This document shows positions 43,192-53,400 of a stretch of DNA of 64,000 nt, piece after piece (positions within the stretch are counted from its first letter, which is position 1; each line of letters starts with the position of its first letter). Source of the DNA: CAYMUR01 sp964393615 (GTDB lineage Bacteria > Planctomycetota > Planctomycetia > Pirellulales > Pirellulaceae). Position numbers and translations under genes: made by a program. The stretch spans positions 1 to 64,000 of the forward strand of contig CAYMUR010000002.1 in assembly GCA_964393615.1 (NCBI GenBank), written 5' to 3'. Below the pieces are notes generated by a model. The model saw nothing but the letters and a program-made list of their open reading frames with translations, made no database searches and was not told where the DNA came from.

Positions 43192-45540
43192 TTACTGCTG
43201 CAATGCATACAGCACGAGATTGATTCCAATGCGGGTGGCGTCTTCCGGAATGTATCCTTGGCATTCTAATGATGGGGTGTTTTCCAATGCACAACTCATA
43301 TCGTAGGGTGAAAAGATGACGGCATAACGGTCATCGATTAACAAACCTTCCAATCGTGGAACCGCGGACACGAACTGGGCCTGTAAGGGATCATTCTTAG
43401 CGCGGATTTGAGGATCACGGCGCACGACTTGCTCCAAGTCAAATCCACCCAACTCACGGGTCAACATGATGTGGTCGGGAGGGACCGCTTGCCAGATACC
43501 TTCGGGAACCAATCCTTGGATTTCTCTTCTAAATGAGTCCGAAAAATTATCACTGGCACAGATTGAATCGGCCAGGATAACGCCTCCACGTTTGAGGAAA
43601 ATAGCGAGCTTGGCGCGCTCCTCCGCACTCCATCGAAATTCACGTCGTCCATGCATAAACACCACGGGATAATCGGGCAACGTCGGATCGGTGGCAGATA
43701 ACAAGAGCTTGCGACGGCTCACACGGAATTTGAGTTCGCGATTCATGGCATCCATTAAGTGGGAAAATGCCAGGGGGGCGTCATCACTGCCTCCTCCATG
43801 GCGCAATTTGGGGACCACCAGAACACCTCGCGAATCTGCCGGTTCGACTGGATGGCGTTCGGCGATCTGAATGGTGTCCAGTTTGTTTTTTAATTCTCGT
43901 CCAGTTGCATACGCCAATACATTGACACCTAGGTTGTGGCAGGCTGTGATCTTTTTTTCCACCGCTTCTGGAAAATTCCGTAGCCGTTGTTCGTGTCCTA
44001 GCTCCCAATAGCATGACAGGTTTTCCGGGCAGTAGATCACGCTAGTCCGGCAACAGGTATCAATGCCCCACAATTTTTGAGGTGCGAATTCGGGGTCTAC
44101 TTTTGCCTCGGCATACCAAACTGGATGCTCGTAGGGGAGTTCCCGTAGTGGATTGTTGGGGAAAATTTGTCGCATCGTGCGGCGAAAATCTCGATCAAAT
44201 CCGTTCCCACCGCAACATGCTTCTGCCAGAATAAACCCACCCTGGTTAACATAGAATCGTAATTCCTGTTGCTGGTCTTCGGTTAGCTGTAACGCATCGC
44301 GACCACTGAGAAAAAGGACAGGAGCTTGTCGCAAGTCCCTGGCATTGGCGGCCTGGATGTCGATAATTTGCCAGGTCATGTCCCGTCCCCAGGCTTGCTC
44401 TGTATAACGGGTTAGATTTGCCAGATCGCTCCGATGTTGGTTCCAATCTTCATTGTCCCCATGCTTTAGCTTGGCAGCCAATACGGGGCGTTGGCCTTTG
44501 GCGAGAAACAACAGCGCTAGAGCGGTTGCGATTGTCGGATCGGATTCCGCGCTACCCGTTCCGCGCCAGAATCCTCGCAAAGAATCTTGGTTTGCGGTCA
44601 GTACTTCTGCACCTTCGCGATACCAGTCGTGACGACCGATGAAACGACGGCCTGTTAGCCTTCCCACGCGTTCTACACCATAACGATAGTAAAATACCCA
44701 AGCCCGACCGGCGTTTGCCCGGTTGATCGCTACCGGATTATGATGCATGGAAAAATGTTTTCCAAGCCACTGCAAACCATGGTGAATGTGTTGCTCAGAT
44801 TTATGCTCCGTTTTTGCCTGTCCACAACACAGAACTTGTCCATTTGCAGACACCGATGCGTCGTTGGTAAAACGACCGGAAGCGATCACCAGCGATGCAA
44901 TTCCGGCGCAGGTCATACTGCCCGTACCGGGGTTTACTTCGTCGTAACCCCAGGATCCGTCAGGATGCTGCAGGCGTATCCAATAATCCTGTGCTAACTC
45001 CCAAGTTTTATGGCCGACTTTAACACCTGCTTTTTCTGCTTCGTGCAAAGCGAGTAGTGCAAACTGTGCATTGGAATTGTCGCCGCTGTCCGAGGTTCCT
45101 TTGGCGGAATAAGTCCAGCCTCCTCGACGACTACCTGTTTGAATCTGCCAGTTCTCCAGCAAGGCCACATTACGGCGGATCAACAAACGGTCTTGTTCGG
45201 GAGTTGCCTGGCAGAAAACCAGCGTTTGCAGGGCGACCACGTAGGTGAATTGTGGCACTTCCATAGAACGCAGAAACGTCAATGCCCGAGCCATGTGAGG
45301 TTCGTCAGGCTGGTCACCAGCATGGAGTAATGCCAGCGTGCAAAGAGCAGTGGTTCCACCAGCAAATCCTGGAAAAGGAGGCCAGTGACCGTCCCTCCGG
45401 TTCTGTTTTTCCAGCAAAAAATTACGCGATCGGTGGATTGCTTGTTGAACTTGATCTGGTGTCACCTCGGCCATTGCCGAGGACATGATGCCCTGGCAGA
45501 TCAGTAATATTGCTACCGCTAGACGCTTTTGTCGCGACAT
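43192..45540 (-). CDS. DUF4159 protein with squalene-cyclase-like repeats
   Basis: A 782-residue protein with a signal peptide (RLAVAILLICQGIMSSAMA). Residues about 30-380 form prenyltransferase/squalene-oxidase alpha-barrel repeats (for example GSWGYDEVNPGTGSMTCAG), and the rest has two DUF4159-like (ThuA/GATase-like) modules, seen from LSGRDALQLTEDQQQELRFYVNQGG and from VFMHGRREFRWSAEERAKL. The architecture is typical of planctomycete exported proteins adjacent to MoxR/VWA genes. Function is unknown. It is divergent from the MoxR gene at 46053. Confidence 0.75.
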   Translation of the reverse strand: MSRQKRLAVAILLICQGIMSSAMAEVTPDQVQQAIHRSRNFLLEKQNRRDGHWPPFPGFAGGTTALCTLALLHAGDQPDEPHMARALTFLRSMEVPQFTYVVALQTLVFCQATPEQDRLLIRRNVALLENWQIQTGSRRGGWTYSAKGTSDSGDNSNAQFALLALHEAEKAGVKVGHKTWELAQDYWIRLQHPDGSWGYDEVNPGTGSMTCAGIASLVIASGRFTNDASVSANGQVLCCGQAKTEHKSEQHIHHGLQWLGKHFSMHHNPVAINRANAGRAWVFYYRYGVERVGRLTGRRFIGRHDWYREGAEVLTANQDSLRGFWRGTGSAESDPTIATALALLFLAKGQRPVLAAKLKHGDNEDWNQHRSDLANLTRYTEQAWGRDMTWQIIDIQAANARDLRQAPVLFLSGRDALQLTEDQQQELRFYVNQGGFILAEACCGGNGFDRDFRRTMRQIFPNNPLRELPYEHPVWYAEAKVDPEFAPQKLWGIDTCCRTSVIYCPENLSCYWELGHEQRLRNFPEAVEKKITACHNLGVNVLAYATGRELKNKLDTIQIAERHPVEPADSRGVLVVPKLRHGGGSDDAPLAFSHLMDAMNRELKFRVSRRKLLLSATDPTLPDYPVVFMHGRREFRWSAEERAKLAIFLKRGGVILADSICASDNFSDSFRREIQGLVPEGIWQAVPPDHIMLTRELGGFDLEQVVRRDPQIRAKNDPLQAQFVSAVPRLEGLLIDDRYAVIFSPYDMSCALENTPSLECQGYIPEDATRIGINLVLYALQQ

Positions 45541-46052
45541 GCCGACAGACCTCAGGCTATTCTCGTATTGTCTACATAAACATATTAAAGCCAGTAGGTT
45601 GCGTCGACAACGCCAGTCCAGCTCCGTTGCTGAAAATGGTCACTGTGGATAGAATTAGAGGCAATCGAGCTAAGACCGCCTGGGATAAGTGATTTTGTGG
45701 AAACCGGGATCGTTTCCGGAGGCAACCATCCTTCCGATCGGTCAAAATCTCACTATACCGTAGACCATTTTTAAAACGTATAGGCTGGCGTTTTTAGAAC
45801 GGTTGCAGGAGAGAATCGGTCATCCTGGTACAGAATTGCTTGAAATTTGCTAAAAAAATGGTTTACGGCACAGAATTCCCGTTCGGTGGATCGACAAATT
45901 GTAAGCCAACACAAGTAAAACTTCGGGGAATATCCCCTTTCAACTTCCGTGTCGCGGATTCCAGTCTGCAACACGGTCAACCGTTACTTAAATCCCCAGA
46001 GCTGATTTGGTTCAGAACTTGTTTGGGGTGATAGATCCAGCAAGGATTTAGC
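45541..46052. other. Divergent promoter region
   Basis: The 512 bases between the DUF4159 gene and the moxR gene should drive both. I see no small gene, no clear repeat and no tRNA. Confidence 0.4.
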
Positions 46053-47069
46053 GTGGCCACGAAAACCCGCAGCTTGGGTGATGTTCTTCAGGAGTTCAGC
46101 CAACATCGTCAACTTATGCAGCAGGAGCTGCAAAAGATTATTGTTGGCCAGAACGAAGTGATTGAACAGCTGTTTGCAGCCATTTTTACTCGTGGTCACT
46201 GCCTGCTAGAAGGTGTACCAGGTCTTGCTAAAACATTAATGGTTAGCACTTTGGCGAGGATTCTGGATGTGAAGTTCCAACGCATACAGTTTACACCAGA
46301 TTTGATGCCAAGTGATATCACTGGAACCAATGTTCTGGAAGAGGAAGATACTGGTCGACGCGAATTTCGTTTCGTCGAAGGTCCCATTTTCACCAATATT
46401 CTATTAGCTGATGAAATCAATCGCACGCCACCGAAAACCCAGGCCGCATTGCTGCAGGCAATGCAAGAGGGAGAAGTTTCAGCTGGCATAACAACTTATA
46501 AACTGCCCGATCCATTTTTTACGATTGCCACGCAAAACCCAATCGAACAAGAAGGCACTTATCCATTACCCGAAGCACAGCTTGATCGTTTCATGTTTAA
46601 CATAAAAGTCGGCTATCCGACTGCCGCAGAAGAAGAACAGATTCTTGCTGCCACGACTCGTAATGAGAAAATCGATGTGAAAAAGATACTATCGGGCCGC
46701 TCGATTGTTAACTTGCAAAAGCTTGTCAGCAGTGTGGCTGTCACCGAACATATCGTCAAGTATGTGGCTTGTCTGGTACGGGCTACGCGTCCCCAAGACA
46801 GTTCGGCGCCGGAATTCGTAAGGGAGCTTGTCGAGTGGGGCGGAGGACCTCGCGCCGGCCAATTCCTGATCAATGGTGGCAAAGCGCTGGCTGCGATGGA
46901 AGGTAGATTTTCTGTAGGGGTCGAAGATGTCCGCAAAATTGCGATTCCCGTACTGAGACATCGCATCAGCACCAATTTTCAAGCTCAGGCCGAGGGTATG
47001 TCCACCGAAGACATCATTCAGAGACTACTAGATTTCATTCCTGAGCCCGAAGTGTCCAAGTTTGCATAA
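46053..47069 (+). CDS. MoxR-family AAA+ ATPase
   Basis: A 338-residue MoxR-type ATPase. Walker A is GVPGLAKT (about 52-59), and the GSDITG-type block FTPDLMPSDITGTNVLEEE and NILLADEINRTPPKTQAALLQAM (Walker B plus pore region) are signature strings of the MoxR subclass. It acts as a chaperone that activates or inserts metal into partner proteins, with the VWA genes that follow. The start is GTG at 46053. It is the first gene of the plus-strand cluster. Confidence 0.9.
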   Translation: MATKTRSLGDVLQEFSQHRQLMQQELQKIIVGQNEVIEQLFAAIFTRGHCLLEGVPGLAKTLMVSTLARILDVKFQRIQFTPDLMPSDITGTNVLEEEDTGRREFRFVEGPIFTNILLADEINRTPPKTQAALLQAMQEGEVSAGITTYKLPDPFFTIATQNPIEQEGTYPLPEAQLDRFMFNIKVGYPTAAEEEQILAATTRNEKIDVKKILSGRSIVNLQKLVSSVAVTEHIVKYVACLVRATRPQDSSAPEFVRELVEWGGGPRAGQFLINGGKALAAMEGRFSVGVEDVRKIAIPVLRHRISTNFQAQAEGMSTEDIIQRLLDFIPEPEVSKFA

Positions 47070-47232
47070 GATAGTGTAAAGCGAAAAGTAATACGTGGAA
47101 ATTTGATACCGTAGAGGAGCGTGGAATGTTGGTTGGATTTTTAAGAAAACTTGCCAATTCTTTCGACGCCTCCATTTTCACCAAGCAGGTATCCTGCCTT
47201 GTCAGTTGGCTCCATTTCTTCGGGCAACCACG

Positions 47233-48126
47233 ATGGCTGTCGAAGACTATTTGAAACCCGAAGTGATCCGCCAGATATCACGTCTGGACTTGCGCGCCCA
47301 GTTCGTTGTCAAAGGGTTCCTGCAGGGTTTGCATTCCAGTCCGTATCAGGGCTTTTCGGTCGAATTCAGTGAACACCGCAAATATGCTTCAGGTGATGAT
47401 CCGAAAGATATTGATTGGTTAGTCTATGCCAAGACGGATAAGTTCTACGTCAAAAAATTTGAAGCGGAAACGAACATTACCGGTTTTCTTGTGATGGACT
47501 TAAGTCGCTCGATGGCCTACACCTTTCGGCAGCAATTGTCCAAATTTGATTATGCGATTTGTCTTGCTGCATCGCTTTGCTATTTGATGATCCAGCAGCA
47601 AGATCCTGTTGGCTTGATTACGTTTGACGAAAGGATACGTCATAGTTTATCACCCAAATCGAAACGCGCGCATTTGGCAAACGTTTTGTCAGTCCTTGCC
47701 AATTTAAAGCCAACCGGAAAAACGGACGTGGCGCGAAGTGTCGGACAGATTGCCACCATGTTGCAGACGCGTAGTTTATTAATGATTTTTTCTGATTTGC
47801 TGGCTGATCCTCAACCGATTTTGCATGCTTTGCGAAGATTACGGCACGACGGCCACGATGTGATTTTGTTTCACATTCTTGATGAAGCAGAAGTCAATTT
47901 TCCTTTCGAAGGACTGATTGATTTCGAAAATCCTGAGACAGGAGACCGGGTTCAAGTCGAAACGAGTGGTTGTCGTTCCGACTATTTGGATCAGATGGAG
48001 GCGTACCGACAACAATATCGACAAGAGTGTTTCCAGGCTGGTATTGATTATGTGCCATTAGACACCAGTATGCAGTTTGACAAGGCACTTTTGGAATATT
48101 TGATTAGTAGAAGATCACGATTTTGA
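47233..48126 (+). CDS. DUF58 domain protein
   Basis: A 297-residue DUF58 protein, the usual partner of MoxR in VWA clusters. The DUF58 signature lies in FSEHRKYASGDDPKDIDWLVYAKTDKFYVKKFEAE and is followed by VMDLSRSMAY, a VWA-like DxSxS site. It is probably cytoplasmic. ATG 47233 is preferred; it has no Shine-Dalgarno sequence of its own, but a GAGGAG-led 42-codon frame (47126-47254) overlaps its start, so translation may be coupled. Confidence 0.85.
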   Translation: MAVEDYLKPEVIRQISRLDLRAQFVVKGFLQGLHSSPYQGFSVEFSEHRKYASGDDPKDIDWLVYAKTDKFYVKKFEAETNITGFLVMDLSRSMAYTFRQQLSKFDYAICLAASLCYLMIQQQDPVGLITFDERIRHSLSPKSKRAHLANVLSVLANLKPTGKTDVARSVGQIATMLQTRSLLMIFSDLLADPQPILHALRRLRHDGHDVILFHILDEAEVNFPFEGLIDFENPETGDRVQVETSGCRSDYLDQMEAYRQQYRQECFQAGIDYVPLDTSMQFDKALLEYLISRRSRF

Positions 48127-48291
48127 CTGTTCTATGTTCGAGTGAATGGCTAGAGTGTTCTGAATGGATGCAGGGGATCGAAATTTTAAGTGGTAACCTG
48201 GGTGTCGCAAATAGAACAGAAAAATACCGAGCCGTGTTGCGCTCCATGGTGATCATGGCAAGCGGGAAATAAGGAATGCTACGGTAGACCT

Positions 48292-50655
48292 ATGGCGTTT
48301 GTGAACATATCCCTTTTGGCTGGCATGGTCTTGATTACGATTCCGATTGCGCTGCACCTGATCATGCGGCAACGGGCGAAGTCGCTTGTCTTTCCAGCCC
48401 TGCAGTTTTTACAGGAGCGTCGTGAAACGAATCGCCGCCAGCTGAAAATGAGGCACTGGCTGCTATTGGTATTACGCTGCGCCTTGGTGGCGATACTGGC
48501 GTTATTGTTGGCTCAGCCCAGTGTTGGGTCTTCGTTGTTCGGCGATGTGCTTCTCATTGGTGGCATCGCATTGTTGCTACTGTTTGTCCTAGCCCTGGCA
48601 GCGACCTCCGCCTTTCTGCGCCGTGGACCTTTGCTGACGGGTGCGCTTGGTATCATGGTTGTCGGTTTACTGGCCAGTCTGCTGGTAGTTGTTGCCGAGG
48701 CGGCCAGGGAACGTGATGGCACACCAATCGGTGACTGTCAGAATCCTGTGATGGCGTTTTTGGTTTTTGACACGGCGCCGCGAATGGGATACCGGCACCA
48801 GAATCAAACCCGCTTGGAACAGGCGCGACAAACAGCAGAGTGGTTGATCAAGAAGTTTCCAACGGATAGCCAAATTGCAGTAGCCGATGCGGCAGTACCC
48901 CATTTTGTGTTTTTAGACGACCGTAATGCGGTGAAGCGATCACTAGCCAGGTTGCAAATCACCAATGTTACCACGCCCTTGTTGGAAATTGTACTCCGTG
49001 GGTTTGACGCACTTCGACAGCACACGAATATTCGCAAAGAGCTTTATATTTTTACGGACCTGGCAGCCGCGGAATGGGAGACGGATATTGCGAAACAGAT
49101 CCGGGACATGGTTCCCAGTGAAAAATCTCAAGTCAGTATTTTTGTGATCGACGTTGGTGTCGAAAATCCTCACAATTCGAGCTTAGGGAAATTGTCATTG
49201 TCCACGGAGAGCCTTGCTCCTCAGAGTCCCTTTGTTTTGCAGACCAAACTGACACATCTCGGTAATCCTTCTGAACGGGGTATCGAACTGTTCTTGGAAG
49301 CACCGGGCGCCAAGCAACCTTTGCGCGTCGATGGATCCCTGGTGCGCCCTCCCGCTCGCCGAGCAGATCGAAAGCTGTTTAATGTTACAACAGAAACGAG
49401 TCACCAGGTGCAGTTTCAGCTGCATTTTACTGAGTTTGGAATCCACCATGGTTGGATCAAACTCCTCGGTTCGGATGGATTGCCAGCCGATGACTTTCGT
49501 TATTTTTCAGTAGAGGTTCAGCCACGCTGGTCGATTCTGTTGGTGGTGGGGCCACATGCGCACGGACGATTTCTTAGTGAAGCACTTGCTCCCCACGATT
49601 TCCCGTCCCGCTTCGAATGTCGCACCGTCACAGTAGACGAATTACAACAGTTGCAGGACCTGACTTCTTATGCGGCGATTTGTCTGGTGGACCCTTCTCC
49701 GCTTCCGCAGTCAACATGGAGGAAGTTAAGCGATTATGTGGAGCGAGGACACGGACTGGGATTGTTTCTGGGAAGAAATGCCCAACCGGTGCAGGAGTTT
49801 AATTCACCTGCTGCTCGAATGCTGCTTCCTGCGACATTAAAGCCAATTGTTATGAGGCGTCCGCAAGGAGATCTGTCTCTGGCACCACGAAATGAAAACC
49901 ATCCACTGCTGGCAACATTCCGTTCCGTCGAGACAGCTGTACCCTGGCATGATTTCCCTGTCTTTCGTCACTGGCTGATTGACGAAACAGACATTGCAGG
50001 GCAGGTTGTGCTTGCTTTCAGTAACAATCGGGCAGCGCTTGTCGAACGGCAGGTTGGCCGTGGGCGTGTTCTTATGATGACAACGCCTCTTTCAGACTCG
50101 GCAACGCGGCCGGAAATGTGGAACCGGTTACCATCTGGATTGGGGCCTTGGCCTTTTGTAATTCTGGCAAATGAATCTGTGGGATACCTCGTAGGAAAGA
50201 GGAACCGTCGGATAAATTTTGAGGCGGGAGAGACGGTTGTCTGGAGTCGTAATACTGCCTCTGAATCGAATCGTTATGTCTTGTTTACACCAGATGGTAA
50301 CTGGCACGATCTGCATGCCGCAGTCGAGGAACTACGCATTGCATTAACCAATGAACCAGGTACTTACCGGTTAGTTTCTCCAGATGGGTCGGCTCAGGGC
50401 GCATTTTCAGTCAATCTGGCAGCAAATTCGACGGAGTTACGTCGGACCAACTCAAAACATTTAGATGACCTGTTCGGCCGTGATGCTTATACGGTAGTCC
50501 GCACCCATAACGAAATCGTACGGAAACAAAGTGAAACACGTACCGGGAAAGAATTTTTTCCGTACGTCGGCTTGTTGCTGGTCATTGTCCTGGGCGTTGA
50601 GCAACTGTTAGCAAATCGATTTTATGATGCTAGTGTTGAACCAGCTCATGATTGA
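48292..50655 (+). CDS. BatA-like aerotolerance/VWA membrane protein
   Basis: A 787-residue membrane protein. The N-terminal BatA domain carries LLAGMVLITIPIALHLIMRQRAKSLVFPALQFL (8-40) and further helices to about residue 130, then a VWA-type soluble domain (NPVMAFLVFDTAPRMGYRHQNQTRLEQARQ) with a changed MIDAS motif, and a C-terminal helix (VGLLLVIVLGVEQLLANRF). It is a membrane partner of MoxR/DUF58. The VWA protein gene follows after 125 bases. Confidence 0.8.
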   Translation: MAFVNISLLAGMVLITIPIALHLIMRQRAKSLVFPALQFLQERRETNRRQLKMRHWLLLVLRCALVAILALLLAQPSVGSSLFGDVLLIGGIALLLLFVLALAATSAFLRRGPLLTGALGIMVVGLLASLLVVVAEAARERDGTPIGDCQNPVMAFLVFDTAPRMGYRHQNQTRLEQARQTAEWLIKKFPTDSQIAVADAAVPHFVFLDDRNAVKRSLARLQITNVTTPLLEIVLRGFDALRQHTNIRKELYIFTDLAAAEWETDIAKQIRDMVPSEKSQVSIFVIDVGVENPHNSSLGKLSLSTESLAPQSPFVLQTKLTHLGNPSERGIELFLEAPGAKQPLRVDGSLVRPPARRADRKLFNVTTETSHQVQFQLHFTEFGIHHGWIKLLGSDGLPADDFRYFSVEVQPRWSILLVVGPHAHGRFLSEALAPHDFPSRFECRTVTVDELQQLQDLTSYAAICLVDPSPLPQSTWRKLSDYVERGHGLGLFLGRNAQPVQEFNSPAARMLLPATLKPIVMRRPQGDLSLAPRNENHPLLATFRSVETAVPWHDFPVFRHWLIDETDIAGQVVLAFSNNRAALVERQVGRGRVLMMTTPLSDSATRPEMWNRLPSGLGPWPFVILANESVGYLVGKRNRRINFEAGETVVWSRNTASESNRYVLFTPDGNWHDLHAAVEELRIALTNEPGTYRLVSPDGSAQGAFSVNLAANSTELRRTNSKHLDDLFGRDAYTVVRTHNEIVRKQSETRTGKEFFPYVGLLLVIVLGVEQLLANRFYDASVEPAHD

Positions 50656-50780
50656 TGTCAGTCCTTTGAAAAAATTGTGATACAAGTTTCCGCGATGGAA
50701 AAATTATTTTGCCAAATTGTTTTGACACGTGGAAAATAACCACTGATGTAAGTGGTCCATGTTGGTGCCAGGCATAATCG

Positions 50781-53039
50781 ATGCATTCCCGTTCATTCTT
50801 GCAATTTGAACCCATTTTTGACAGCTATCTGTTGATCGTGGCGGTGGCCCTGCTGCTGTTGTTGTCACTTTGGTTTGCTGGCCTGTATCGTCCTGTCTCG
50901 ATCAGGCGCAAAAATATGTTGTTGGTGTTGCGTTCACTTGTGATTGTATTGGTGTTCGTGTCGTTGCTCCGTCCTGCCTGGGTGACATTCACGTCCAGTC
51001 GCGAGCGATCAGTGCTAGTTGTGTTACTGGACAACAGCCGCAGTATGCAGGTGACTGATATGCCAGGTGGCCAGTCGCGTTGGAACAGTTTACGGTCTGC
51101 GATCCGTCAGAGTTTGGCAGGGTTGCAGGCGTTGCGTGAAGATTTCGATATTAAACTGGTGGCGTTTGATCAGCAACAACGCCTGTTAGACTGGTCGGGT
51201 GACAACATTGAGTTCGATCACGAACCAACGGGAAACCAGAGCAATATTGCGCAAGCCCTTGTCGATTCAGTGCGAAAAGAACTGGGAAACCGATTAGTCG
51301 GCATTGTGCTTTTGAGTGACGGCGCACAACGAGTTTATGAGCCACAGGTAGAGTTGCAGCATGCGGTACAAGAAATAGCACGGCTAGGGTACCCTTTGTA
51401 CTGTGTACCCTTTGGCCAACCACGGGACAAATCCCAAGCTCGCGACATTGCTGTCATATCTTTACAGGACCATTACACCGTATTTGTTAAAAATAACCTG
51501 GAAGTTCAAACCACGATTCGAGCGCAGGGTTTTGTCAATGAGTCATTTCCCTTCAAAGCTACCGTCTATGATGATGCTGGACAGGAACAACTGGTCGCCA
51601 CACGAACACTACAGGCTAGTGAAGACCAGCTTTTGATATCCGTTCGCTTTCCCTACACACCCGATAAGATAGGACAGTATCGTCTTCAAGTAGAAATCCC
51701 TCCACAACCGGGCGAGCTTGTCACTAAAAACAACCGACTTTCTACTTACATTACGGTCAGAGATGGTGGACTGAAAACATTGTATTTGTACGGGAATTTG
51801 CTGGGGGAACAACGACAGTTGCGACGTACCATTAGCGAATCTCCTGAATTGCAATTGGAATCGATGTGGATCCATCATGGCTATCAGGAGGATTGGCCGG
51901 TTTCGATCCAAGCTTTAGCACGAAATCAGCAGCCGGACGTGTACTTGATCGAAAGCGTTTATGCCACGGCCCTTGGTGTGGAGAATATGGAAAGAATCGC
52001 TACGGCTGTTCGCCAAGGAGCCGGCTTGATCATGATCGGTGGTATGTACAGTTTTGGTGCCGGAGCTTACCAGCGGACACCGCTTGCAGATGTGTTGCCG
52101 ATCCGCATGCAGCGTTTCGGCAAGCAAGTATTGAACGCGCCCATCCGATCGGATTTACACTTGATCGGTCCAGTGGCTATGCTGCCTGCTCGTTCTGAAT
52201 ATGTTACTCAGCTGGCGCCGTCGGATCAGAATCAACATACTTGGCGAGAGCTACCTCCGTTGGATGGTGCGAATCAGATTTCGGAAGTGAAAGACAGTGC
52301 ACAGGTACTGGTAGAGTCACTGGATGGAGACCCCCTGTTGGTAGCAGGCCAATATGGGGAGGGGCGTGTACTGGCTTTTGCTGGTGATTCAACGTGTAAA
52401 TGGTGGGCGCATGGTTATGAGTCTCAGCATAAGCGGTTTTGGCGACAAGTGATTCTCTGGTTGGCCCGGCGCGACGATGTGAATCAGGACGAAGTATGGA
52501 TTCAACTTCCGCAACGGCGGTATCGTCCAGCTGCCGAGATTACTTTTACCACGGGTACCAGTGTTGTGGATTCCGGAGCTTCGTTGAACGCTCACCTTCT
52601 GAAGCCGGATGGAACCAGGCGCCGCATTCAATTGGTGAACGAGGGAGACAAGTTTTCCGGTCGGGAACGCCCGGGAATTGGACCTGGTGAGTATGCTATT
52701 GAAGTCGTGGCTAGCAACGACGGAAAAGAGATTGCTCGTGTGCAGGAGTCGTTTGCAGTTTTTGACCACGATTTGGAATTGCATGATCCGGTTGCCAATC
52801 CTGCACTACTTGCCAGAATGGCCGAGTTGACAAGTAGTTCGGGCGGGCGGCTACTGGCTGCTGAACAGTTACCAAGTCTCTGGCAGGAATTAAAACAGCA
52901 AACACCCGCCATGAAAGTTGATGTACAGACCAAGTGGGAATTGTCAGGCAGTCCTCAAATTGCTTGGCCTTTTTTTCTGTTGGTTGTTTCTCTTTTGGGA
53001 AGTGAGTGGTATTTGCGCAAGAAATGGGGATTTGTCTGA
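50781..53039 (+). CDS. VWA membrane protein with glutamine-amidotransferase-like domain
   Basis: A 752-residue protein with two N-terminal membrane helices (about 16-35 and 47-66), a VWA domain with the MIDAS motif DNSRSMQVTD (about 87-96), a C-terminal GATase-1-like segment (RIATAVRQGAGLIMIGGMYSFGAGAYQRTPLADVLPIR) and a final helix (PFFLLVVSLLGSEWYL). It ends the MoxR-DUF58-BatA-VWA cluster. It should be a membrane-embedded partner in cell-envelope assembly or stress. Confidence 0.8.
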   Translation: MHSRSFLQFEPIFDSYLLIVAVALLLLLSLWFAGLYRPVSIRRKNMLLVLRSLVIVLVFVSLLRPAWVTFTSSRERSVLVVLLDNSRSMQVTDMPGGQSRWNSLRSAIRQSLAGLQALREDFDIKLVAFDQQQRLLDWSGDNIEFDHEPTGNQSNIAQALVDSVRKELGNRLVGIVLLSDGAQRVYEPQVELQHAVQEIARLGYPLYCVPFGQPRDKSQARDIAVISLQDHYTVFVKNNLEVQTTIRAQGFVNESFPFKATVYDDAGQEQLVATRTLQASEDQLLISVRFPYTPDKIGQYRLQVEIPPQPGELVTKNNRLSTYITVRDGGLKTLYLYGNLLGEQRQLRRTISESPELQLESMWIHHGYQEDWPVSIQALARNQQPDVYLIESVYATALGVENMERIATAVRQGAGLIMIGGMYSFGAGAYQRTPLADVLPIRMQRFGKQVLNAPIRSDLHLIGPVAMLPARSEYVTQLAPSDQNQHTWRELPPLDGANQISEVKDSAQVLVESLDGDPLLVAGQYGEGRVLAFAGDSTCKWWAHGYESQHKRFWRQVILWLARRDDVNQDEVWIQLPQRRYRPAAEITFTTGTSVVDSGASLNAHLLKPDGTRRRIQLVNEGDKFSGRERPGIGPGEYAIEVVASNDGKEIARVQESFAVFDHDLELHDPVANPALLARMAELTSSSGGRLLAAEQLPSLWQELKQQTPAMKVDVQTKWELSGSPQIAWPFFLLVVSLLGSEWYLRKKWGFV

Positions 53040-53400
53040 CAAACTGCGACCGGATTGGTGAGATTTCTGAGGAGTGTCGCTGATGATTTAAATTTGTTGT
53101 TTGTGGTGCATGATTGACGAAGGTGAGCTTTTCAGGCGGTTTGTTTTGCTGCATACGACTCAGATGCATCCATGTGCGATACAAGTCAACCAGGGACAGC
53201 AGAATGGTCCAAAGACAAAAAGGATTTCCATTCGCCAGATCACCAATGCGGCCACTAATACCGACCATCCTGGTCATCGCACTGAGTTGAATCCTCCGTC
53301 GATGTTGATAACCCAAAAAGATGTTTTGGGGTACCAATCCTTTTGTTATGGATGTCTCTATTGTCGCCAATGTGTCAAAAAAATATGGCCGAAAAGACAA
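53040..53400. other. Gap between convergent genes with an open frame
   Basis: 361 bases between the VWA stop and the waaA stop. The minus strand is open in one frame with a hydrophobic LWTILLSLVDLYRTWMHLSR stretch, and continues into the VWA gene, but there is no convincing start or family resemblance. I do not call it a gene. No repeat or terminator was recognised. Confidence 0.35.

Noticed and set aside
52711..53400. A minus-strand open frame of about 230 codons opposite the VWA gene end
   Set aside because: It overlaps a well supported gene for half its length, starts with TTG without a binding site, and has no family resemblance. The intergenic part is described as uncertain instead.
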